Shown: positions 45,485 through 54,987, counted from the first letter of the stretch. The stretch: 64,000 bases of DNA from Sphingopyxis sp. OAS728 (GCF_014873485.1 NZ_JADBDT010000001.1:186001-250000), one strand, 5' to 3'. Notes: generated by a model not told the origin, from the letters alone. Made by a program: numbers and translations.

Positions 45485-45522
45485 GGCGCCGGGACCTCCC
45501 CCCCGGCCCGGCGCCACTTTTT
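45485..45522 (+). terminator. Terminator/attenuator hairpin between RTX protein and ABC gene
   Basis: GGCGCCGGG at 45485-45493 pairs exactly with CCCGGCGCC at 45507-45515, followed by ACTTTTT. It sits 8 bases after the peroxidase stop and 22 bases before the transporter gene. Partial read-through here would give high substrate and low transporter expression. Confidence 0.8.
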
Positions 45523-45543
45523 CCGATAATCAGGGAGGATTGC

Positions 45544-47298
45544 ATGCGACTGTTCTGGATGCCCGTTCCACCGGCATTGTCAGAAGCCGTCCGCGCTTGC
45601 CGGACTCACTTCATTCTCGCAGCAACATTCAGCGCGTTGATCAACATCCTGTATCTGGCGCCGACCATCTACATGATGCAGGTGTACGACCGGGTGGTGC
45701 CCACCAACGGCGTATTGACGCTGATCTTCATCACCGTCGTCGTGGGCGTCGCGATCGCCACGCTGTCGGCGCTCGATGCGATCCGCGTACGGTTGATGAC
45801 GCGCGCATCATTGCGTCTCGACCGCTTGCTCTCGGGCGAAATATTGGACCGGCTGCTGGCGCGCTCGCGCGCTTTGCCCGGAGCCCCCTCGACCCAGCAG
45901 GCGATGCGCGAATTCGACGTGCTGCGGCAGTCGCTTGCCGGGCAAGCGGCCACCGCCTTGTTCGACGTCCCCTGGACGCCGCTCTATCTGTTCGTGGCTT
46001 TTCTCATTCATCCGCTTTTGGGTGTATTGGTGCTTGCCGCAGGCAGCGTGCTTGTCGCACTCGCGATCACCAACGAGAGGCGCAGCAAGGCGAAGGCCGA
46101 TGAGGCGCATCATGCCAGCGCGGCCGCGTATGAATCGCACGAGGCCATGTTGCGCAAGGCCGAGGTCGTGCGCGCGCTCGGGATGCGGCGCGCGCTGATA
46201 TCGCGCCATATTCAGCAGCGCAGTGTCGGCCTGAACGCCGTCGCCGACCTGCAGTTTTCGGGCAGCCGTTATAACGCGCTCGTCAAATTCGTGCGGATGT
46301 TCATGCAATCCTTCGCGCTCGGCGTCGGCGCCTGGCTTGCTATCAACGGGCAGATTTCGGTCGGCGCGATCATCGCCGCCTCGGTCTTGCTAAGCCGCGC
46401 CCTGCAGCCGATCGAGCAACTCGTCGGTTTGTGGCCGAATATCGTCCAGTCGCGTCAGGCGATCCAGACGCTCGGCCGGCTGTTCGACCAAGCGAACGGG
46501 CCGGTGTCGCGCACGAGTTTGCCCGATCCGACGGGGCAGGTCGATCTTCAGGGGGTTGTCGTCCGCAATCCCGAAGGCAGCGCGATCCTGCTCAAGAATA
46601 TATCGCTGAAACTGACGCCCGGCGAGGTGTTGGGCATCGTCGGCCCGTCGGGCGCGGGCAAGACCACCCTCGCGCGCGTCGTCGCCGGGGCGCTGCCGCC
46701 CGATCTCGGCGAAATAAGGATCGACGGCGCCAACCTGGCCGACTGGGATCCCGAACAGATTGCACAGCATATCGGCTATCTTCCGCAGGATTGCGGTTTG
46801 CTGCCCGGGACGATCAGCGAAAATGTGTCGCGCTTCGGCGCGGCGCGCGGTGTGCCGCCTGAGGTCGTCGACGAGCAAGTTATCGCCGCTGCCCGTCTGG
46901 CCGGCGTCCATGAAATGATCCTGCATTTGCCGGGCGGTTACGACACGATAATCGAAGGCAATGGGCACAAGCTGTCGGCAGGGCAGGCGCAGCGCGTCGC
47001 GCTGGCGCGCGCGCTTTATGGCAATCCGTGCATCCTGGTGCTCGATGAACCAAACTCGGCGCTCGACAGCGATGGCGAGGAAGCGCTGTCGCGGGCGATC
47101 GGCGCCGCCAAGCTGCATGGCGCGGCGATCATGATCGTCGCGCATCGTGCGGCGATCCTGGCGAGCGCCGACAAGCTGGCGGTTCTCGCCGACGGGGCGA
47201 TCGTCGGGATGGGGCCGCGCGACGAAATCCTGCAGGCACTCAAGAATTCGGCGGCACAGCAAAATGTCGTTCCTATCCATGAAGGAGCCCGGCCATGA
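45544..47298 (+). CDS. Type I secretion ABC transporter (PrtD/HlyB type)
   Basis: A 584-residue half-transporter with an N-terminal membrane domain of about six helices and no C39 peptidase-like domain. The ATPase has Walker A GPSGAGKTT at residues 367-375, signature LSAGQ at 477-481, and Walker B ILVLDEPNSALD. It exports unfolded RTX substrates across the inner membrane with a membrane-fusion and an outer-membrane protein. Its stop overlaps the HlyD gene start. Confidence 0.93.
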   Translation: MRLFWMPVPPALSEAVRACRTHFILAATFSALINILYLAPTIYMMQVYDRVVPTNGVLTLIFITVVVGVAIATLSALDAIRVRLMTRASLRLDRLLSGEILDRLLARSRALPGAPSTQQAMREFDVLRQSLAGQAATALFDVPWTPLYLFVAFLIHPLLGVLVLAAGSVLVALAITNERRSKAKADEAHHASAAAYESHEAMLRKAEVVRALGMRRALISRHIQQRSVGLNAVADLQFSGSRYNALVKFVRMFMQSFALGVGAWLAINGQISVGAIIAASVLLSRALQPIEQLVGLWPNIVQSRQAIQTLGRLFDQANGPVSRTSLPDPTGQVDLQGVVVRNPEGSAILLKNISLKLTPGEVLGIVGPSGAGKTTLARVVAGALPPDLGEIRIDGANLADWDPEQIAQHIGYLPQDCGLLPGTISENVSRFGAARGVPPEVVDEQVIAAARLAGVHEMILHLPGGYDTIIEGNGHKLSAGQAQRVALARALYGNPCILVLDEPNSALDSDGEEALSRAIGAAKLHGAAIMIVAHRAAILASADKLAVLADGAIVGMGPRDEILQALKNSAAQQNVVPIHEGARP

Positions 47299-48656
47299 CC
47301 GATATGTCCTGGAAGCCGCCAAGGGGAGGGGATGGCCCTTCCGGCCATGACTCCGCGGACCGGCCACATCGCGAATTGCGTATCGGCGGCCTTGTCGTGG
47401 CCTTCTTCTTCGTGGGCCTTCTCGGATGGGCGTCGATGACGCCGCTCGATGCCGGAGCCTATGCACCCGGCGTGATTGCGGTGTCGGGCAGCCGCCAGGC
47501 GGTTCAACATCGCGAGGGCGGGATTGTGACCGACCTCCATGTCGTCGAGGGGCAAACCGTCAAAAAGGGCGAACCGCTCCTCACCATCTCGGCGTCGGAG
47601 CTGGTTGCGGCCGAACGCGGGCTGACAGGCGAGGTCATCGCCTTGCTCGCCCAGCGCGCCCGTCTGGCCGCCGAGCTTGGCGGCCTGAGCAGCGTCGCCG
47701 AACCCGCGGAATTTGCATCGCTCGCTCCCGAAAACAGGGCCCTGGCCGCCGAAGCCTTGCGCGGCCAGCGCCAGCTGTTCCAGGCGCGGCGTAATTCCGT
47801 GCAAACCCAGCGGAACGTCCTGCGTCAGAGGATGCGCCAGCATTCTGAGCAGATCAATGGTTTCAGCTATCAGATGCAATCGAACAAGCTACAGCAACAG
47901 CTGATTGGCGATGAGCTGCAAGGGCTGCGTACGCTGTTGCCCAAGGGCTTTGTGTCGATCAATCGCGTGCGCAGCATGGAGCGCTCCGCCGCCGAACTCG
48001 ACGGGTCCTATGGCGCCTATCGCGCCGACATCGCGCGCTCGTCCGAGGCGATTGGCGAGGCGCAGATGCAGATCGTCGGCATCGACAAGCAAATGCTCGA
48101 GGAGGTCGCGGCGCAGAAACAGGAGGGCCAAGTCCGTCTCGACGAGCTTCAGCCAAAGTTGACCGCGGTCCGTGAACAGCTCGCCCGTTCGACGGTGCGC
48201 GCCCCAGCGGGCGGCCGGGTGGTGGGGCTGAAAGTCTTTACCGTCGGCGGCGTCGTCGCGGCAGGCGACACGTTGATGGAGATCGTTCCGCAGGACCGGG
48301 CCCTGGTCATTGATGGCAAGGCATCGCCGACCGATGCCGACGATCTGGCGCCGGGAATGAAGACCCAGATCCGCTTTACCGCCTTGCAGGAACGCAACCT
48401 GCCGATCCTCGTCGGTCAAATTTCCAAGATTTCGGCCGACAGCTTCGAGGACGAGCGTTCGGGGATGCGCTATTTCAAGATCGAGTTGGTCGTGCCGCCC
48501 AGCGAGCTCGCAAAGCTCAAGCAGGTTCGCCAGGACGGCGGGCTCCGCGCCGGGTTGCCCGTCGATATCATGATCCCGCTGCGCAAGCGGACGGCGCTCT
48601 CATACCTCATCGAGCCGCTCACCCAGACGCTGTGGATGGCCGGGCGCGAAAACTGA
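47295..48656 (+). CDS. Type I secretion membrane-fusion protein (HlyD/PrtE type)
   Basis: A 453-residue periplasmic adaptor with one N-terminal membrane helix (RIGGLVVAFFFVGLLGWASM), a beta-barrel with SRQAVQHREGGIVTDLHVVEG, long coiled coil (about residues 110-290) and a C-terminal VRAPAGGRVVGLKVFTVGGVV region. It links the ABC transporter to TolC. It overlaps the ABC gene by 4 bases. No TolC gene is in the window, so an outer-membrane channel encoded elsewhere must serve. Confidence 0.93.
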   Translation: MTDMSWKPPRGGDGPSGHDSADRPHRELRIGGLVVAFFFVGLLGWASMTPLDAGAYAPGVIAVSGSRQAVQHREGGIVTDLHVVEGQTVKKGEPLLTISASELVAAERGLTGEVIALLAQRARLAAELGGLSSVAEPAEFASLAPENRALAAEALRGQRQLFQARRNSVQTQRNVLRQRMRQHSEQINGFSYQMQSNKLQQQLIGDELQGLRTLLPKGFVSINRVRSMERSAAELDGSYGAYRADIARSSEAIGEAQMQIVGIDKQMLEEVAAQKQEGQVRLDELQPKLTAVREQLARSTVRAPAGGRVVGLKVFTVGGVVAAGDTLMEIVPQDRALVIDGKASPTDADDLAPGMKTQIRFTALQERNLPILVGQISKISADSFEDERSGMRYFKIELVVPPSELAKLKQVRQDGGLRAGLPVDIMIPLRKRTALSYLIEPLTQTLWMAGREN

Positions 48657-48775
48657 ATACTCCTTCGGCACGGGGCGGGGGCTCTGCCGCTTCCCCCGGC
48701 CGGAGAAGCTAAATCATATTGTAATTGCGAATCACTCTCGATAATGGCCGTGCATCCTTAAGGTAGAGCTCCCGG

Positions 48776-49420
48776 ATGCATGCACCGACACCCCCGCGAC
48801 CGGCGACGAAGAAGAGCCGGAAAGCCTTTTGGCTGAAGCAGCTCCACATGTGGCACTGGATGAGTTCGGCTATCAGCCTGATCGGCCTGCTGCTGTTCGC
48901 GGTCACCGGCTTCACGCTCAACCACGCCGCCGACATCGAGGCCGCGCCGGTCGTTACCGAAAAGGCAGCGCAAATGCCGCCCGCGCTGCTTGCGCGGCTG
49001 AAATCGGCAACGCCCGCTGCCGAAAAGGCGCCGCTGCCCGCGGACGTCGCTGAATGGGTCGAGGACAGCTTCCCGGTCAAGGCGTCGGGGGAGGCCGAGT
49101 GGTCGGCGGACGAGGTCTATCTGCCCGCGCCGCGCCCCGGCGGCGACGCATGGGTCGCAATCGACCTAGTGACCGGCGCGGTGTCAAGCGAGGTGACCAG
49201 CCGCGGCTGGGTCTCCTACCTCAACGATCTCCACAAGGGGCGCAATTCGGGCGGCGAGTGGAGCCTGTTCATCGACGTCTTCGCCTTCGCCTGCCTGATC
49301 TTTGCGATAACAGGCCTCGTCCTGCTCTGGCTGCACTCGGCGAAGCGCATGAGCACTTGGCCACTCGTCGGCATGGGACTCGCGCTTCCCGCTGCCATCG
49401 CCATCATCTTCATCCACTAG
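48776..49420 (+). CDS. PepSY-associated TM-helix protein
   Basis: A 214-residue membrane protein, probably of the PepSY_TM-like group. Three helices surround a periplasmic part: MSSAISLIGLLLFAVTGFTLN, the C-terminal LFIDVFAFACLIFAITGLVLLW and a last helix. His residues in KQLHMWHW and FTLNH are haem-ligand-like. It leads a four-gene run with DUF2271, DUF4198 and ApbE, opposite a siderophore receptor. It may pass electrons across the membrane. Confidence 0.83.
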   Translation: MHAPTPPRPATKKSRKAFWLKQLHMWHWMSSAISLIGLLLFAVTGFTLNHAADIEAAPVVTEKAAQMPPALLARLKSATPAAEKAPLPADVAEWVEDSFPVKASGEAEWSADEVYLPAPRPGGDAWVAIDLVTGAVSSEVTSRGWVSYLNDLHKGRNSGGEWSLFIDVFAFACLIFAITGLVLLWLHSAKRMSTWPLVGMGLALPAAIAIIFIH

Positions 49421-49431
49421 GGAGACCGTCC

Positions 49432-49959
49432 ATGCAGCTTTCCACCCCGGTACGCGTCATCGGCACGCTTGGCCTCGGCGCGATATTCGCAGCCCCGGCG
49501 CTCGCCGCCGATCCGGGCACGATGGACGTCACGATCAATATCCCGCGGCTGAAGGTCGCCGAATATCATAAGCCTTATGTCGCGATCTGGGTCGAAAAAG
49601 CCGGCGGTACGGCGAAGACGGTCGCGGTCTGGTACGATTATGACATGAAGGCGAACGAGGGCACGAAATGGCTTCGCGACGTCCGCCAATGGTGGCGCGC
49701 CGCAGGACGCTCGATGACCTTTCCCGCGAACGGCATCACCGGCGCCACCCGTGCACCGGGCGCACACAAGGTCTCCTTCTCGCGGGCGCAGCTCGGCGCG
49801 GCCGCGCCCGGACAATATACGCTGGTGATCGAGGCGGCGCGCGAGGTCGGTGGCCGCGAACTTCTGCGCATCCCCTTCACCTGGCCCGCAAAGGCCGGGG
49901 CGGGCGGACGCGCTGCGGGAACGACCGAACTCGGCGCTGTTTCGGTTGCCTTCCGTTAA
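49432..49959 (+). CDS. DUF2271 periplasmic protein with TGAT motif
   Basis: A 175-residue exported protein (signal MQLSTPVRVIGTLGLGAIFA then APALAADPG). The DUF2271 region includes PYVAIWVEKAGGT and WYDYDMKANEGTKWLRD. Residues 100-106 read NGITGAT, matching the [S/T]GAT pattern in which ApbE attaches FMN to the last threonine (Thr106) of RnfG/NqrC-type proteins. ApbE is encoded two genes downstream. A flavinylated redox protein role is inferred. Confidence 0.83.
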   Translation: MQLSTPVRVIGTLGLGAIFAAPALAADPGTMDVTINIPRLKVAEYHKPYVAIWVEKAGGTAKTVAVWYDYDMKANEGTKWLRDVRQWWRAAGRSMTFPANGITGATRAPGAHKVSFSRAQLGAAAPGQYTLVIEAAREVGGRELLRIPFTWPAKAGAGGRAAGTTELGAVSVAFR

Positions 49960-49977
49960 AGCTGAAAGGACAGGGAT

Positions 49978-50805
49978 ATGAAGAAGCGAATTTGGGGTTT
50001 CGCCGCAACTGCTGCGCTTGCGGCGCTGGTTGCCGTTCCGGCGTCGGCGCATCGCCAGTGGATGCTGCCGTCGTCGACCGTCCTGTCGGGCGACGACGTG
50101 TGGGTCACCGTCGACGCGGCGGTATCGAACGATCTCTTCTATTTCGAGCATCAGCCGCTCCGCCTCGATGCGATGAAGGCGTGGGCGCCCGACGGAAGCG
50201 AAGCGACGATCGAGAATAAGTCGACCGGACGTTATCGCAGCACCTTCGACGTCCATTTGACGCAGAAAGGCACGTGGCGGATCGCTTCGGTCGCCGACAT
50301 GCTGATGGGCAGCTATGAGCTGAACGGCAAGACCGAGCGGCTGCCGCGCGGCACGACGGCGGCGAACCTCGCCGAGCGCGTGCCGGCGGGGGCGACCAAT
50401 GTGAAGACCGCCGAGGCGAACAACCGCAACGAGATTTTTGTGACGGTCGGCGAACCGACGACGACGCTGTTCAAGCCGACAGGCAAGGGCATCGAACTCG
50501 TGCCAGTAACGCACCCCAACGACCTGATTTCAGGCGAGACCGCGACCTTCCAATTCCTGCTCGACGGCAAGCCGGCGGCGGGCCTGCCGGTGACCTTGAT
50601 CCCCGGCGGTATCCGCTATCGCGACCAGCTGGGTCAGGTCGACGTCAAGACCGGCGCCGACGGGAAGGTCGAGCTGACATGGCCTGGACCTGGCCTCTAC
50701 TGGCTCAACGTCACGACCCCGCAGGCCGAACAGGCGGAGGGCGCCCCGCCCGTCATTGCGCGCCGGGCCAGCTATGTGACGACGCTCGAGGTGCTGGCAC
50801 CCTGA
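49978..50805 (+). CDS. DUF4198 periplasmic protein
   Basis: A 275-residue exported protein with signal MKKRIWGFAATAALAALVAVP and mature start HRQWMLPS; the first His follows the cleavage site ASA. This start, FYFEHQPLR and GPGLYWLNVTT are typical of DUF4198, which includes nickel- or cobalt-linked periplasmic components. Ig-like folds are likely. It lies between DUF2271 and ApbE. Its stop overlaps a CTG that seems to start apbE. Confidence 0.85.
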   Translation: MKKRIWGFAATAALAALVAVPASAHRQWMLPSSTVLSGDDVWVTVDAAVSNDLFYFEHQPLRLDAMKAWAPDGSEATIENKSTGRYRSTFDVHLTQKGTWRIASVADMLMGSYELNGKTERLPRGTTAANLAERVPAGATNVKTAEANNRNEIFVTVGEPTTTLFKPTGKGIELVPVTHPNDLISGETATFQFLLDGKPAAGLPVTLIPGGIRYRDQLGQVDVKTGADGKVELTWPGPGLYWLNVTTPQAEQAEGAPPVIARRASYVTTLEVLAP

Positions 50806-51764
50806 CCGATCGGATCCTCATCCCCCGCGCCTTGACGCCCGCGGCTTTCGCCGGGCGCGACGCGGGGGCTGCGACCGAGTTTTTCTCGGGCGAGACGATG
50901 GGGACAAGCTGGTCCCTGCAGGCGGTCGCGCCGCCCGTGGCGACCCTGCACGGCGTTCAGGCGGCGCTCGACCTCGTCGTCGCGCAGATGAGCCAGTGGG
51001 AGCGCGAATCCGACCTAGCACGCTTCAACCGTGCCGAGCCCGGCACATGGTGCGAGATCCCGGCCGAATTCGCGCATGTCATCGGGGCCGCGCTCGACCT
51101 TTCGCGCGCCAGCGGCGGGGCCTTCGACCCCGGCCTCGGCCGTTTCACCGAAGCGTGGGGGTTTGGCAGTGCCGGACGGGCGGGGCCGGTGCCCGACGCC
51201 GGAAAGATTCTCGCCGACCGCATGATCGAATTCGATCCGGCAACGCGGCGCCTCCGGCGCGGCGCGGGCGCCGCGCTCGATTTGTCGGGCATTGCCAAAG
51301 GGTACGGCGTCGACCTTGCCGCCGAATGGTTGCTCGACATCGGCGTGCGGCACTTCCTGCTCGAGGTCGGGGGTGAGCTGCGGGGCGAGGGGATACGGCC
51401 CGATGGCCAGCCATGGTGGGTCGATGTCGAGATGCCGCCGACATCGTCGATTCCGCCGTGGCGGATCGCGCTCCACGACCTGTCCGCGGCGACATCGGGC
51501 AATTATCGCCGCGGCGTCACCGTTGACGATCGTTATTATTCGCACAGCTTCGATCCGCAGACCGGCCAGCCGATCGTCAATGCGGTGTCGTCGGTCACCG
51601 TGCTTCACCGCAGCTGCATGATGGCCGATGGCTGGGCGACCGCGCTGACCGTCCTCGGACCGCAAGCGGGCATTGCGCTCGCCGATGAACAGAAATTGGC
51701 GGCGTGTGTGATCGCGGGCGACCGCGAATATGTCTCACACGCATGGCGCGCGATGCAGGATTAG
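50802..51764 (+). CDS. apbE: FAD:protein FMN transferase ApbE
   Basis: About 320 residues. [11 protein letters not shown] and [18 protein letters not shown] are family signatures, [10 protein letters not shown] follows, and the C-terminal Asp/Thr region is [11 protein letters not shown]. It transfers FMN from FAD to threonines of exported proteins. The usual N-terminus ([19 protein letters not shown]) is open, but no ATG, GTG or TTG precedes it. The CTG at 50802 overlaps the DUF4198 stop (CTGA); TTG 50832 would remove conserved residues. It converges on piuC with a 4-base overlap. Confidence 0.85.
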   Translation: MTDRILIPRALTPAAFAGRDAGAATEFFSGETMGTSWSLQAVAPPVATLHGVQAALDLVVAQMSQWERESDLARFNRAEPGTWCEIPAEFAHVIGAALDLSRASGGAFDPGLGRFTEAWGFGSAGRAGPVPDAGKILADRMIEFDPATRRLRRGAGAALDLSGIAKGYGVDLAAEWLLDIGVRHFLLEVGGELRGEGIRPDGQPWWVDVEMPPTSSIPPWRIALHDLSAATSGNYRRGVTVDDRYYSHSFDPQTGQPIVNAVSSVTVLHRSCMMADGWATALTVLGPQAGIALADEQKLAACVIAGDREYVSHAWRAMQD

Positions 51765-52444
51765 CTGTCGGCCCAGCGACGCAGCAGATTGTGATACACG
51801 CCCGTCAGGCGCACGACCGTTGCATCGCCCTGACCAAGCGCCGTCGCGGCGCCCTGAACGCCCATGTCGAGATCGAAGAGCAGGTTGCGCTGGCCCTGGT
51901 CGCGCACCATCGACTGGATCCACATAAAGCTGGCCACCCGTGTTCCCGATGTGACGGGTTCGACGCGATGGACCGTCGTCGATGGATAGAGGATCATATG
52001 GCCGGCGGGCAATTTGATACCCGGTTCCTGCGCAAAGCCTTCGATGACGAGGCCGCCGCCATCATAGCTGTCGGGATCGGCAAGGAAGAGCGTTGCGGAC
52101 AGGTCGCTGCGCATCCGGAAATCGCTGCCGCGCCGCATGCGGATCGCATTATCGATATGGTCGCCGAAATTCTCGCCGCCGGCATAGCGGTTGAAATAGG
52201 GCGGATAGATTTTGAGCGGCAGCGCCGCGGCGATGAACAGCGGCGCGCGGCCCAGCGCGTCGAGGACGATGCGTCCTGCTTCCGCGGCGGCTTCGCCGAA
52301 TTCGGGGAGTTGCTGGTTGCGTTTGGCAAGCGCGGCTTGCGGGCCCGATGTCTCGTTACCGTCGATCCATTCGGCGGCGTCGAGGATCGAGCGGAGCTTG
52401 GCGACGCCATCGGCGTCGAGCACGTCGGGAATGATGCGGATCAT
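51761..52444 (-). CDS. piuC: PKHD-type Fe(II)/2-oxoglutarate hydroxylase (PiuC/YbiX)
   Basis: A 227-residue dioxygenase. The iron site is His96-x-Asp98 (GDHIDN) and His159 (STTVHRVEP), with Arg169 in TRVASF for 2-oxoglutarate. PiuC genes sit beside Fiu/PiuA siderophore receptors and are iron-regulated; the role in siderophore use is not settled. It is on the same strand as the receptor upstream, with 57 bases between. Its start is [13 protein letters not shown]. Confidence 0.92.
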   Translation of the reverse strand: MIRIIPDVLDADGVAKLRSILDAAEWIDGNETSGPQAALAKRNQQLPEFGEAAAEAGRIVLDALGRAPLFIAAALPLKIYPPYFNRYAGGENFGDHIDNAIRMRRGSDFRMRSDLSATLFLADPDSYDGGGLVIEGFAQEPGIKLPAGHMILYPSTTVHRVEPVTSGTRVASFMWIQSMVRDQGQRNLLFDLDMGVQGAATALGQGDATVVRLTGVYHNLLRRWADS

Positions 52445-52466
52445 GCGCCGCTTCTAGGCATAAAGG

Positions 52467-52494
52467 GGCGGGAACGGCAATCGCCGCGCCCGCC
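52467..52494 (-). terminator. Weak terminator-like hairpin between receptor and piuC
   Basis: GGCGGG and GGC at the left pair with GCC and CCCGCC at the right across 52467-52494. On the minus strand the stem is followed by CCTTTAT. It lies just after the receptor stop and before piuC. It may reduce piuC transcription relative to the receptor. The T tract is poor. Confidence 0.4.
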
Positions 52495-52501
52495 CTCTGG
52501 A

Positions 52502-54916
52502 TCAGAAATTGTAGAAGAGGCTGAACACCGCCGAGCGCGAGTCGCCGGGGGTTGCCCAGCCGCCCGTTACGGCGCCGCCACCGACCACGCCGGCGCCGGA
52601 GATCGTCGCCGCGCCGACATTGTTGCGGACGCCGGTGTAATAATCTTCGTTCGTGAAGTTGCTGACGTTGAGCTGCGCCACGAGGCCGTTCTTGAAGTCG
52701 TACGACACGAACGCGCGGTGGATCAGATAATCGTCGACCATGAACTGCGTGCGCTGCGCGAGGTTGCGCTGGTTGGTCGCGAACTTGCCCTGATAGGTCA
52801 GGCCGTATCCGATCTGCAGGCCGAACGGGAAGGCATAGGTGGTGAACAGGCTGCCCGAATGCTTCGGGGTCTGGATCAGGCGATCGCCACGCTGCGGATC
52901 GGGGATCGCGGCGTTGTTGAGGCAGCCTGTCGCACCCGGCGTCGCAAGGCAGAAGTCCGAAACGCTCTGCCGAACTTCGCTGTCGAGATAGGTGTAGTTG
53001 GCGAAGATCGCCCATTCGGGGGTGACATTGCCGCTGACGCCGAGCGCGAGGCCGTCGACGCGCGACTGGCCATCGAGCACCTGCAGCGAGTTGGGCTGCG
53101 CGGGATCGTTCGACGGGATGCGGAAATTGGTGCGTTCGTTGCGGAACAGCGCGGCGGTGAGCAGCAGCTTCTTGTCGAACAGTTCGGCCTTGGCGCCAAT
53201 CTCGTAGGTACGCGCCTTTTCGGGCGCTACCGCGCACGGATCGGCCGCGCCCGGTGCCGCCGGCAGGCCGCAGCCCGCGCGCACGGTGGCCGAGGTCGGC
53301 GTCTTGGCATTGCCATAGGCGGCGTAGAGGCTGACATTTTCGATCGGGTGGAAGACCGCGCCGAAGCGATAGGAGAAGAGATTCTCGTCGCTGGTCTGAT
53401 CGGCGCCGCGGACATAGACCGCGCCGGTCGCGGGCGTCGTCACCGTGTCGGCGCGGAAGACCGTCCGCACGCTTTCATACCGGATACCGGCGTTCAGTTC
53501 GAACATCGGCGAGATTTCGAGCGTGTCGAACGCGTAAACGGCAAGGTTTCGCGTGTCGCCATAGCTGTTGCCGGTGCGGATATAATTGACCGGGCCGGTC
53601 CAGACCGTGTTCGGGGCGGTCAGGCTGATCGGCGGCTGCGCCGGGTTCGGCGTCGCGCCGCCGGCGTTGCGCAGCAACTGCGCATTTTCGATCGAATAAT
53701 CTTCCTGGCTGTACGACGCGCCGATCACCAGCGTGTTGAACAGGCCGCCCTTGGCGCCGCTGACGACGGTCAGGTCGGTCTGGTTGTGGATCAGGTCGTT
53801 GACCTGATCGCGGACGAGGCCGCGCGGGCCGGCGGGATAATAGAATCCCGGCGTATTCTGGCCGGCGAGGCAGGCGCTGCCGACGGTCGCATTGGCGCTG
53901 CCGCCGACCGGCTGCAGCCCGCTTGCAAGGCAGAAGACGCCCTGCGGCGCGCTCGTCTGGCTATACTGGTGGACGCGCTGCCAGCGGGTCAGGTTGCGGA
54001 TCGAGACATTGTCGCTGAACGCATGGCGGAAGGTCGCGGTCAGGCGATCGACCTTGGTCTTCTGTTCGTCGAGATTGACGATGCCGAAATAGTCGCTGTC
54101 GTCGACGCCAGCGAGCGGGCCATCGTTCACGCCGCTCAGGAAGAAGGGCACGCCATAGATCGGCGTATTGTCGTCGTCCTGGTGGATGTAAGCGAGCGTC
54201 AGGCTGGTGTCGCTTTCGACGCCGATCGTGATCGACGGCGCGACGCCCCAGCGCTGGTAGGATTCGACGTCGCGGCCGGGCACGTCATTTTCATGATACA
54301 TCGCGTTGATGCGGACCGCAATCAGGTCATTGAGGCGCCAGTTGCTGTCGACCGCGGCACGATAATAATTGTCGGTGCCGACCGCAGCCTGCACCGTCGT
54401 CGCATTGCGCGCGAAGGGAATCTTGCTGACGAGGTTGATCGTTCCGCCGACGCTGCCCGATCCGTTGAAGACCGAGTTGGCGCCGTTATAGACCTCGATC
54501 TGCTGCAGGTTGAAGGGGTCTGTACGGCTGTATTGCGCGCTGTCGCGAACGCCGTCGACGGTCAGGTCGTTGTTCGCCGAATAGCCGCGCAGGTTGATCG
54601 AGTCGCCATAGCCGCCGCCACCTTCGCCGGCGCCGAAGGTGATACCGGGGATCGTCGTGAGCGCATCGCGAAGCGTCAGCAGATTCTGCTGGCGGATCTG
54701 CTCCTGCGACACGACCGTGATCGTCTGTGGCGTATCGACGACAGGCGCTGTCGACTTGGGCGATTCCACCTCGTTCGCGAGCGTGCCGCTGACGATGATC
54801 TCGCTGCGGCCGCCGGGGGCGTCCTGCGCCGCATCTGCCTCGGCGGCGAGCGCGGGTGCGCTGATCAGGCTGCCCACGCAGGAGAGAGCGAGGAACGAGG
54901 CGGATGATGGTTTCAC
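52502..54916 (-). CDS. fiu: Fiu-like TonB-dependent catecholate siderophore receptor
   Basis: An 804-residue outer-membrane receptor. The signal peptide MKPSSASFLALSCVGSLIS is followed by ALAAEADAAQ, a TonB-box-like SEIIVSG and a plug with DTPQTITVVSQEQIRQQN and NLRGYSANNDLTVDGVRD. The barrel ends AVFSLFYNF. The neighbour piuC and a Fur-like box upstream support iron-siderophore uptake. Fiu itself takes monomeric catecholates; the exact ligand here is inferred. Confidence 0.88.
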   Translation of the reverse strand: MKPSSASFLALSCVGSLISAPALAAEADAAQDAPGGRSEIIVSGTLANEVESPKSTAPVVDTPQTITVVSQEQIRQQNLLTLRDALTTIPGITFGAGEGGGGYGDSINLRGYSANNDLTVDGVRDSAQYSRTDPFNLQQIEVYNGANSVFNGSGSVGGTINLVSKIPFARNATTVQAAVGTDNYYRAAVDSNWRLNDLIAVRINAMYHENDVPGRDVESYQRWGVAPSITIGVESDTSLTLAYIHQDDDNTPIYGVPFFLSGVNDGPLAGVDDSDYFGIVNLDEQKTKVDRLTATFRHAFSDNVSIRNLTRWQRVHQYSQTSAPQGVFCLASGLQPVGGSANATVGSACLAGQNTPGFYYPAGPRGLVRDQVNDLIHNQTDLTVVSGAKGGLFNTLVIGASYSQEDYSIENAQLLRNAGGATPNPAQPPISLTAPNTVWTGPVNYIRTGNSYGDTRNLAVYAFDTLEISPMFELNAGIRYESVRTVFRADTVTTPATGAVYVRGADQTSDENLFSYRFGAVFHPIENVSLYAAYGNAKTPTSATVRAGCGLPAAPGAADPCAVAPEKARTYEIGAKAELFDKKLLLTAALFRNERTNFRIPSNDPAQPNSLQVLDGQSRVDGLALGVSGNVTPEWAIFANYTYLDSEVRQSVSDFCLATPGATGCLNNAAIPDPQRGDRLIQTPKHSGSLFTTYAFPFGLQIGYGLTYQGKFATNQRNLAQRTQFMVDDYLIHRAFVSYDFKNGLVAQLNVSNFTNEDYYTGVRNNVGAATISGAGVVGGGAVTGGWATPGDSRSAVFSLFYNF

Positions 54917-54987
54917 GGTAAACCCCCTGTTTTGTGATTGGTTCGGGGCGCCCGCTATTGAGAGTCGATTGCAAAGTCAACTCTAAT

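Noticed and set aside
51704..54907. A 1067-residue open frame on the plus strand
   Set aside because: It lies fully antisense to piuC and the Fiu-like receptor, is a repetitive Arg/Ala/Asp-rich translation without domains, and the receptor on the other strand is unmistakable.
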